From NCBI GenBank assembly GCA_002345025.1, contig DDUX01000064.1, positions 28,191 to 40,163 of the forward strand: a DNA stretch of 11,973 nucleotides, read 5' to 3'. The notes below the pieces were generated by a model. That model did no database searches, was not told the origin of the DNA, and was given only the letters and a program-made list of their open reading frames with translations. Below are positions 7,551 through 11,973 of the stretch, piece by piece. Made by a program: the position numbers and the translations under genes. The first letter of the stretch is position 1; every line of letters starts with the position of its first letter. Origin of the DNA: Candidatus Accumulibacter iunctus. Lineage in GTDB: Bacteria > Pseudomonadota > Gammaproteobacteria > Burkholderiales > Rhodocyclaceae.

Positions 7551-8519
7551 TCAGCCGGGCTGCAGCTCCCTGACCGCCCCGTACGACAGGACACGGTCAA
7601 GGCGCCGTCGCAGGAGATCGGCCAACGGCATCCCCCTGAGCTGTTGCAGCGAGGCCCGCAGGGCCTGCTGCAGGCTCGCCGCCATCGCCTCGTGATCGCG
7701 ATGCGCGCCACCGACCGGTTCCGGGACGATGCGGTCGACCAGCCCGAGCGACTGCAGCCGCTGCGCGGTGATGCCCATGATCTCGGCCGCCTCACTCGCC
7801 TTCTCGGCACTCTTCCAGAGAATCGACGCACACCCCTCCGGCGAGATCACCGAATAGGTGGCGTACTGCAGCATCTGCAGGGCATCACCGACGCCGATCG
7901 CCAGCGCGCCGCCCGAACCGCCTTCACCGATGACGGTGACGACGATCGGCACCTGCAGTTCGGCCATCACGTAGAGGTTGCGTCCGATCGCCTCCGACTG
8001 ACCGCGCTCCTCGGCATCGATCCCGGGATAGGCGCCGGGCGTGTCGATGAAGGTCAGCACCGGGATGCCGAACTTCTCGGCCAGACGCATCAGACGCAGG
8101 GCCTTGCGGTAGCCTTCGGGCCGCGGCATGCCGAAGTTGCGGAAGAGCTTCTCCTTGGTATCCCTCCCCTTCTGGTGCCCGATGACCATCACCGACTCGC
8201 CGTCAAGCCGCGCCAGGCCGCCGACGATTGCATGATCGTCGGCAAACGCCCGGTCGCCGTGCAGTTCCTCGAAGTCAGTGAAGATCAGGCTCAGGTAGTC
8301 GAGCGTGTAGGGCCGCTGCGCATGCCGTGCCACCTGGCACACCTGCCAGGGTGACAGCCGCGCATAGATGTCGCGGGTGAGGAGCCGGCTCTTCTCTTCG
8401 AGGCGGCCGATCTCTTCGGAAATGTCGACCGCCGACTTCTCCTGTGCAAAGCGCAGCGCTTCGATCTTGCTTTCCAGGTCGGCAACCGGTTGTTCAAAGT
8501 CGAGAAAAGTGGTTTTCAT
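7551..8519 (-). CDS. accA: Acetyl-CoA carboxylase carboxyltransferase subunit alpha
   Basis: A 322-residue protein of the normal AccA length. With AccD it moves the carboxyl group from biotin on AccB to acetyl-CoA, forming malonyl-CoA for fatty-acid synthesis. The N-terminus begins MKTTFLDFEQP, as in AccA, followed by a helical region (about 12-55). Next come LTRDIYARLSPWQ (47-59), FTDFEELHGDRAF (80-92), the oxyanion and CoA-binding stretch TFIDTPGAYPG (156-166), GEGGSGGALAIG (198-209) and SPEGCASILW (226-235). The ATG at 8519-8517 is fixed by homology. A TACAAT -10-like hexamer lies 44 bp upstream. tilS follows after 37 bp, as often seen in betaproteobacteria, so the two are likely one housekeeping transcript. 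Confidence 0.97.
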   Translation of the reverse strand: MKTTFLDFEQPVADLESKIEALRFAQEKSAVDISEEIGRLEEKSRLLTRDIYARLSPWQVCQVARHAQRPYTLDYLSLIFTDFEELHGDRAFADDHAIVGGLARLDGESVMVIGHQKGRDTKEKLFRNFGMPRPEGYRKALRLMRLAEKFGIPVLTFIDTPGAYPGIDAEERGQSEAIGRNLYVMAELQVPIVVTVIGEGGSGGALAIGVGDALQMLQYATYSVISPEGCASILWKSAEKASEAAEIMGITAQRLQSLGLVDRIVPEPVGGAHRDHEAMAASLQQALRASLQQLRGMPLADLLRRRLDRVLSYGAVRELQPG

Positions 8520-8562
8520 CGGGCCCGGCCGGGGTGGCGCGCAGGAGGGTTGCGAAGCGCGC

Positions 8563-8568
8563 ATTGTA
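8563..8568 (-). promoter_or_regulatory. Possible -10 element of the accA promoter
   Basis: The hexamer TACAAT on the minus strand (8568-8563) matches the sigma-70 -10 consensus at five of six positions. It sits 43 bp before the accA ATG, inside an otherwise GC-rich stretch. No recognisable -35 lies 16-19 bp upstream, so this is a partial promoter call. Confidence 0.45.
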
Positions 8569-8908
8569 ACCCGAAAGCGGCGGCGCTTCGCTGACCACAC
8601 GGGCCGCCGGGACTCCCCGATCGCTTCGGGATCAGCGCTGCCACAGCCTCCAGGCGGGGATTCCGGGCAAGCGGCGATGGCGACGTCAGCCGGCACCGCG
8701 GACGGGGCGCGCGGCAGCGACCGGTCACCACAGCCGCAGGCAGGAACTGCACGTCGGCGACGCCGCGGATCGCCGGGCCGGCGCGACATCGCGTTGGGCC
8801 AGCCCGACCGCGTCGCGAGCGACTTCGAGCCGCACATTCTGTACGCTGATGTGTGCAGCAGCGGCTACGAGCTTTGCGATACGCGCACGACGTGGTAGTA
8901 CGAGGCCG

Positions 8909-8946
8909 GGCGGATGCGCTCGTTCACGGCCGGCGACTGATCCGCC
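8909..8946. repeat. Inverted repeat downstream of sulP
   Basis: GGCGGAT (8909-8915) and ATCCGCC (8940-8946) are perfect 7-bp reverse complements with a 24-bp GC-rich spacer. They lie 60-97 bp beyond the sulP stop. The hairpin could end or stabilise the sulP transcript, but no T-run follows on the minus strand, so I do not call it an intrinsic terminator. Confidence 0.35.
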
Positions 8947-9005
8947 TGCGGTCGTTGGCGCTCCACCCCAGGCAGCATCAGCACCGGGGGCGACGACGAC
9001 CGGAA

Positions 9006-11219
9006 TCACTCCTGCATCGCCAGCAGCTCCCTGTCGGCATAACCGAGGCGGAAGGCGAGCACGCGCGCCACCCCCTCAATGAGCTGGAAGGCGAGTCGCC
9101 GGTGCTGCTCGCGCAGCATCTCGAAGTCCTCGCGCCGCAGCACGTAGACTTCGCTGTCCTCGGTGGCGGTCGCGTCGCTGCTGAAACGCGCGGCGTGCGT
9201 GATGAAGGACATGCCCCCGACGAAATCGCCGCGACCGTAGGTCAGGCGATGACGGCTGAGGTTCGTCCCCGGGACCGGTACCGAAATGCGCACGGCGCCC
9301 TTGCGAATCAGGAAGAGCTGATCGGCCGCGTCGCCCGTGGAGAATACCCGCTCGTCCCGCGGCACGACACGACGTTCGAGGCACTCGACCAGCGCCACCA
9401 GCGCCTCCTCCTTGACATCCTTGAAGATCTCCATCTCCCAGACCTCAAGCGGTGGCAGCTCGGCGCTGCGCTGGGCGCTTTCACCGAGCACCTGATCCTC
9501 GATCCACTCGACGGCGTCGTCCATTTCCTGGAAGACCCGGACCTGCGGGCTGTCATTGGTCAGGTCCATCTGTGCGAACAGATCGGCGATATTGCGGCCG
9601 TTCGGCAGGGTATGCGTCAGGCTGCTGAAGATGAGGAAGGCGCCGCGTTCGCTCAGCGAGTCCCGAATCTGGCTCAGCAGATGCACGGCCGTGACGTCGA
9701 CCGACTGCACACGGCGCATGTCGAGCAGGACGTACTGGCGCTTGCCGAGTTCCGGCTCGAGCGCGCTGAACAACTGGTCCTTGGTGCCGAAGAACAGGCT
9801 GCCCTGCAGTTCGAGCATGATCGTCTGCTCGCCACGCCGCTCGAGCAACTCCATCTCGTGCCCGAGGCGGACCCGCTTCGAAAAGCGGCTGCTGCCCTCG
9901 ACCTTGTTGCGGATGACTGTGCTGCCGAGCTGCTCGCGAATGAAGAGGAACATCGCCAGCGCGATCCCGACCGCCGAAGCGGCGATCAGGCTGTAGGCGA
10001 GCGCGACGACGACAACGACGACGATCACGACGAAATCGAGAATCGTCCATGGGGACTGCAGGAGGTGCAGGCTGTGGCGGTCGATCATGCGCACGCCGAC
10101 GACCAGCAGGATGCCGGCGAGAGCTGCCACCGGGATCCAGGCGATGAACGCACCGAGTGCGAGAAAGGCCACCAGCGCCATCACCCCCTCGACGATCCCC
10201 GAGACGCGCGTCTGGCCACCGCTCGCCAGGTTGACCAGCGTCGCGCCCATCTGGCCGGCACCGGGCATGCCGCCGGCGCACGCCGAGACGACGTTCGCCG
10301 CCCCCTGTGCCACCAGCTCGCGGTTGGAATCATGGCGGCTGCGGGTCAACGCATCGAGCACGACGGCCGTCTTCAGCGTGTCGATCGACAGCAGGACCGC
10401 GAGCGTCAGCGCCGTTCCCATCAGGCTGCCGATCTGGCTCAGCTTCAGTTCGCCGATGTCGCTCCAGCGCCCGGTGATCGCCTCGAGCATGCTCGAGGCC
10501 GAACCGCCGAGCGGGCCGATGATCATCTTGTTGCCCTCGAGCACGAGCAGCGACTCGTCAACGAAGTGTGCCAGCCCGAAGTAGGTCGCGATGCCGGCCA
10601 GCAGGCCGAGAATCGCCGCCGGAACGGCGCGGGTGAGCAGCGGCGCGCCGACCATCACCGCTGCCGTGACGCCGCCGATCAGCGCGCTCTGCCATTGCCA
10701 GTTCTCGGGCGAGATCAGCGTCCGCCACAGCGAGACGCTGCCGAAGACGCCGAGGAACTTCGGAATCTGGCTGCCGATGATGATCAGGCCGACGCCTGTC
10801 AGGTAACCGCTGACCACCGGAAACGGGATGTACTTGATCAGGCTGCCGACTCCCATGAAGCCGAGCAGCAGCTGGATCACTCCGGCGACGAGGCCGAGTG
10901 CGGTGAGCATGAGGACGATGAACACCGGATCGACATCCTGTCGCACGAGTTCGATGGCGAATGCCGAGAGCACTGCCGCCGCCGGCGCGCAAGGCGCCGT
11001 GATCAGGCGGTTGGTGCCGCCCAGACCCGGCGCGACGAGGCCGAGCGCGGTCGCGCCGAGAATCCCGGCCAGCGCACCGAGACCGGCGTAGGCGGGGCCG
11101 ATCGACGCGTAGATGGTGACGCCGAAAGCGATCGCCGACGGTAGTGCGACGAGCATCGCCGCCAGCCCGCCCCAGAAATCGCCGACCAGCTTGTCGTTTT
11201 TGACCGCCCGCAGTTCCAT
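9006..11219 (-). CDS. SulP (SLC26-type) anion transporter with STAS and C-terminal cNMP-binding-like domain
   Basis: A 737-residue inner-membrane protein with three parts. Residues about 10-427 are the SulP transport domain, with the early GGLAAMLVALPSAIAFG, GTNRLITAPCAPAAAVLSA and FPVVSGYLTGVGL blocks, multiple membrane helices and an unusually Val-rich last helix (397-406). Residues about 455-575 form a STAS domain (LQGSLFFGTKDQL, YVLLDMRRVQSVDVTAVHLL). Residues about 593-722 form a cyclic-nucleotide-binding fold (DERVFSTGDAADQLFLIRKGAVRIS, then a phosphate-cassette region at 664-685). In that cassette the usual FGE is VGG (Gly669) and the usual Arg before the ATV-like stretch is Ser681, so canonical cAMP or cGMP binding is doubtful. 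The ATG at 11219-11217 has a strong GGAGGA site eight bases upstream. SulP proteins carry sulfate, bicarbonate or dicarboxylates; the substrate cannot be told here. The gene stands alone, divergent from the TIR gene. Confidence 0.92.
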   Translation of the reverse strand: MELRAVKNDKLVGDFWGGLAAMLVALPSAIAFGVTIYASIGPAYAGLGALAGILGATALGLVAPGLGGTNRLITAPCAPAAAVLSAFAIELVRQDVDPVFIVLMLTALGLVAGVIQLLLGFMGVGSLIKYIPFPVVSGYLTGVGLIIIGSQIPKFLGVFGSVSLWRTLISPENWQWQSALIGGVTAAVMVGAPLLTRAVPAAILGLLAGIATYFGLAHFVDESLLVLEGNKMIIGPLGGSASSMLEAITGRWSDIGELKLSQIGSLMGTALTLAVLLSIDTLKTAVVLDALTRSRHDSNRELVAQGAANVVSACAGGMPGAGQMGATLVNLASGGQTRVSGIVEGVMALVAFLALGAFIAWIPVAALAGILLVVGVRMIDRHSLHLLQSPWTILDFVVIVVVVVVALAYSLIAASAVGIALAMFLFIREQLGSTVIRNKVEGSSRFSKRVRLGHEMELLERRGEQTIMLELQGSLFFGTKDQLFSALEPELGKRQYVLLDMRRVQSVDVTAVHLLSQIRDSLSERGAFLIFSSLTHTLPNGRNIADLFAQMDLTNDSPQVRVFQEMDDAVEWIEDQVLGESAQRSAELPPLEVWEMEIFKDVKEEALVALVECLERRVVPRDERVFSTGDAADQLFLIRKGAVRISVPVPGTNLSRHRLTYGRGDFVGGMSFITHAARFSSDATATEDSEVYVLRREDFEMLREQHRRLAFQLIEGVARVLAFRLGYADRELLAMQE

Positions 11220-11520
11220 GACCCGATTCCTCCAACCAGCCTTTTGCGCACTGCAGGAGATCCTTCTGCAGTTGCCCCCCTCCCCGGGGGAGTCACGAAC
11301 ATTCCCCACGCAAATACTCGGGAATGCGCGATGTTAACACGCTTGACAACGGATTCGGCCATTTCGGCGCACAGAACTTGCGCTCTACTACCTGCGGATA
11401 CATGTTTCGTTCATCGCCGGCTGACCGGGAGATGCCTTGACGGAAGCGGCGATTGACCAGGCTGCAGAACGGGCGCTGCTGTAAGATGGTCTGATCAGGG
11501 TGATGCGGAGGAGGCAGCGG
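11220..11520. other. Divergent spacer between sulP and the TIR gene
   Basis: A 301-bp region without a gene. It holds a 7-bp inverted repeat (11300-11326), a CTCCCC/GGGGAG palindrome (11280-11292) and paired CTGCAG sites (11251-11256, 11266-11271) that could form a stem in the sulP leader. It is less GC-rich around 11330-11400 than the flanking genes. TTGACA (11343-11348) and TAAGAT (11482-11487) on the plus strand are hexamers resembling promoter elements, but neither has a properly spaced partner, so no promoter is called for either gene. Confidence 0.5.
11300..11326. promoter_or_regulatory. Perfect 7-bp inverted repeat upstream of sulP, operator-like
   Basis: CATTCCC (11300-11306) and GGGAATG (11320-11326) are exact reverse complements separated by 13 bp, so their centres are 20 bp apart, about two helical turns. 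It lies 81-107 bp before the sulP ATG, where a dimeric regulator could bind. The regulator is unknown and function is inferred from symmetry and position only. Confidence 0.35.
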
Positions 11521-11973
11521 GTGGCCGACATCTTTCTCAGTTATGCAACCGAGGACCGGGCGACGGCCGGCGAAGTCGCGAGCCAACTCGAGGCACTCGG
11601 CTTCAGCGTCTGGTGGGACCGCAAGATCCCGGCCGGAAAGACCTGGCGGCAGGTGATCGAATCGGCTTTGAACGAGATGGGCTGCATGGTGGTTCTCTGG
11701 TCGGCAAGTTCGCTCGGCAGTACCTGGGTCAGCGAGGAAGCCGAGGAGGCGCGCATGCGCGATAGGCTCGTGCCTGCGCTGATCGAAGCCGTGCTGCCGC
11801 CGCTCGGCTTCCGCGGCATCCAGGCTGCCGATCTCGTCGGCTGGGATGGTTCGGCCGAAGCTGCCGGCTTTCGCGACCTCGTGGCGGGCATCGAAGCCCT
11901 TCTGGCGCCGCGCCGCGGCGTCAAGACCAGCCGCCGCGGCCACGATGAACAAGGTCGGCGGCAACCGCCAGCG
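11521..11973 (+). CDS. TIR-domain protein, 5' part (open at the right edge)
   Basis: The frame stays open for 151 codons to the end of the window. Residues about 2-128 form a TIR domain. The first strand is ADIFLSYATEDR (2-13), followed by the LEALGFSVWWD helix-strand (23-33), the BB-loop-like DRKIPAGKTW (33-42), MVVLWSASSLGSTWVSEE (56-73), a second buried stretch LVPALIEAVLPPLGF (83-97) and IQAADLVGWDG (100-110). By analogy with SARM1 and plant TIRs, where the catalytic Glu lies four residues after a conserved Trp, Glu73 after Trp69 fits, so NAD cleavage is possible. A basic linker (about 131-151) then leads into an unseen C-terminal part, where proteins of this class often carry repeats, an NTPase or an enzyme domain. 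I chose GTG 11521 because AGGAGG lies six bases upstream; an in-frame ATG at 11503 would add six residues (MRRRQR) but has a poor ribosome binding site. Confidence 0.85.
   Translation, partial: MADIFLSYATEDRATAGEVASQLEALGFSVWWDRKIPAGKTWRQVIESALNEMGCMVVLWSASSLGSTWVSEEAEEARMRDRLVPALIEAVLPPLGFRGIQAADLVGWDGSAEAAGFRDLVAGIEALLAPRRGVKTSRRGHDEQGRRQPPA

Larger units (their letters stand above)
8520..9005. other. 486-bp stretch without a supportable gene
   Basis: This region lies between sulP and accA. Short open frames exist on both strands but are arginine-, alanine- and proline-rich with no recognisable motif, and they look like GC-driven chance frames. No tRNA or known RNA fold was seen. It holds the possible accA -10 element (8563-8568), a short stem CCCGA/TCGGG (8616-8630) and a longer inverted repeat at 8909-8946. 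A decayed gene cannot be excluded. Confidence 0.5.

Noticed and set aside
10005..10035. GACGACGAC-like trinucleotide repetition within sulP
   Set aside because: It encodes the Val-rich last membrane helix of SulP and stays in frame. It is a coding composition effect, with no sign of an independent repeat element.
8853..11144. 763-codon open frame on the plus strand opposite sulP
   Set aside because: Composition is Arg/Asp/Glu/His-rich and low in complexity, with no recognisable fold. The opposite frame encodes an intact SulP-STAS-cNMP protein with a strong ribosome binding site.
11343..11487. TTGACA (11343) and TAAGAT (11482) as the promoter of the TIR gene
   Set aside because: They are far too widely spaced to form one promoter, and neither has a matching partner at 16-19 bp. 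TTGACC at 11453 gives a 23-bp spacer to TAAGAT.

Overview
The window reads as a high-GC chromosomal segment from a betaproteobacterium. A Rhodocyclales-type organism, perhaps near 'Candidatus Accumulibacter', is my best guess. It rests on a C4-dicarboxylate TRAP regulatory module (dctP/dctS/dctR), the accA-tilS neighbourhood common in betaproteobacteria, and strong GC bias with long shadow ORFs on the opposite strand. No marker gene fixes the genus, so this placement is inference. I recognised no rRNA, tRNA, CRISPR array or insertion sequence.

Region 1 (1-3040) is a dicarboxylate-sensing module. The first 67 codons of a TRAP substrate-binding protein (dctP, minus strand, running off the left edge) face away from dctS-dctR on the plus strand. 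dctS and dctR overlap by four bases. The 239-bp divergent spacer holds a near-perfect 12-bp inverted repeat, a good candidate for the DctR operator.

Region 2 (3116-8519) is all on the minus strand. In order of transcription it holds accA (acetyl-CoA carboxylase carboxyltransferase alpha), tilS (tRNA-Ile lysidine synthetase, TTG start), then kup (K+ uptake permease) and scpB (methylmalonyl-CoA decarboxylase, GTG start). accA-tilS (37-bp gap) and kup-scpB (35-bp gap) look like two transcription units. kup has its own promoter with a perfect TATAAT and a leader of roughly 125 nt containing a hairpin and a possible sequestered ribosome binding site.

Region 3 (8520-11520) starts with a 486-bp stretch with no convincing gene. 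Next is a 737-residue SulP anion transporter (minus strand) carrying a STAS domain and a C-terminal cyclic-nucleotide-binding-like domain whose usual ligand residues appear to be missing. It ends with a divergent spacer of about 300 bp containing a perfect 7-bp inverted repeat.

Region 4 (11521-11973) is the start of a plus-strand gene for an N-terminal TIR-domain protein. It begins with GTG behind a strong Shine-Dalgarno sequence and is open at the right edge. TIR proteins of this kind are often NAD-cleaving effectors in defence or signalling. This is the best lead to an accessory system, but the deciding C-terminal half and neighbours lie outside the window.
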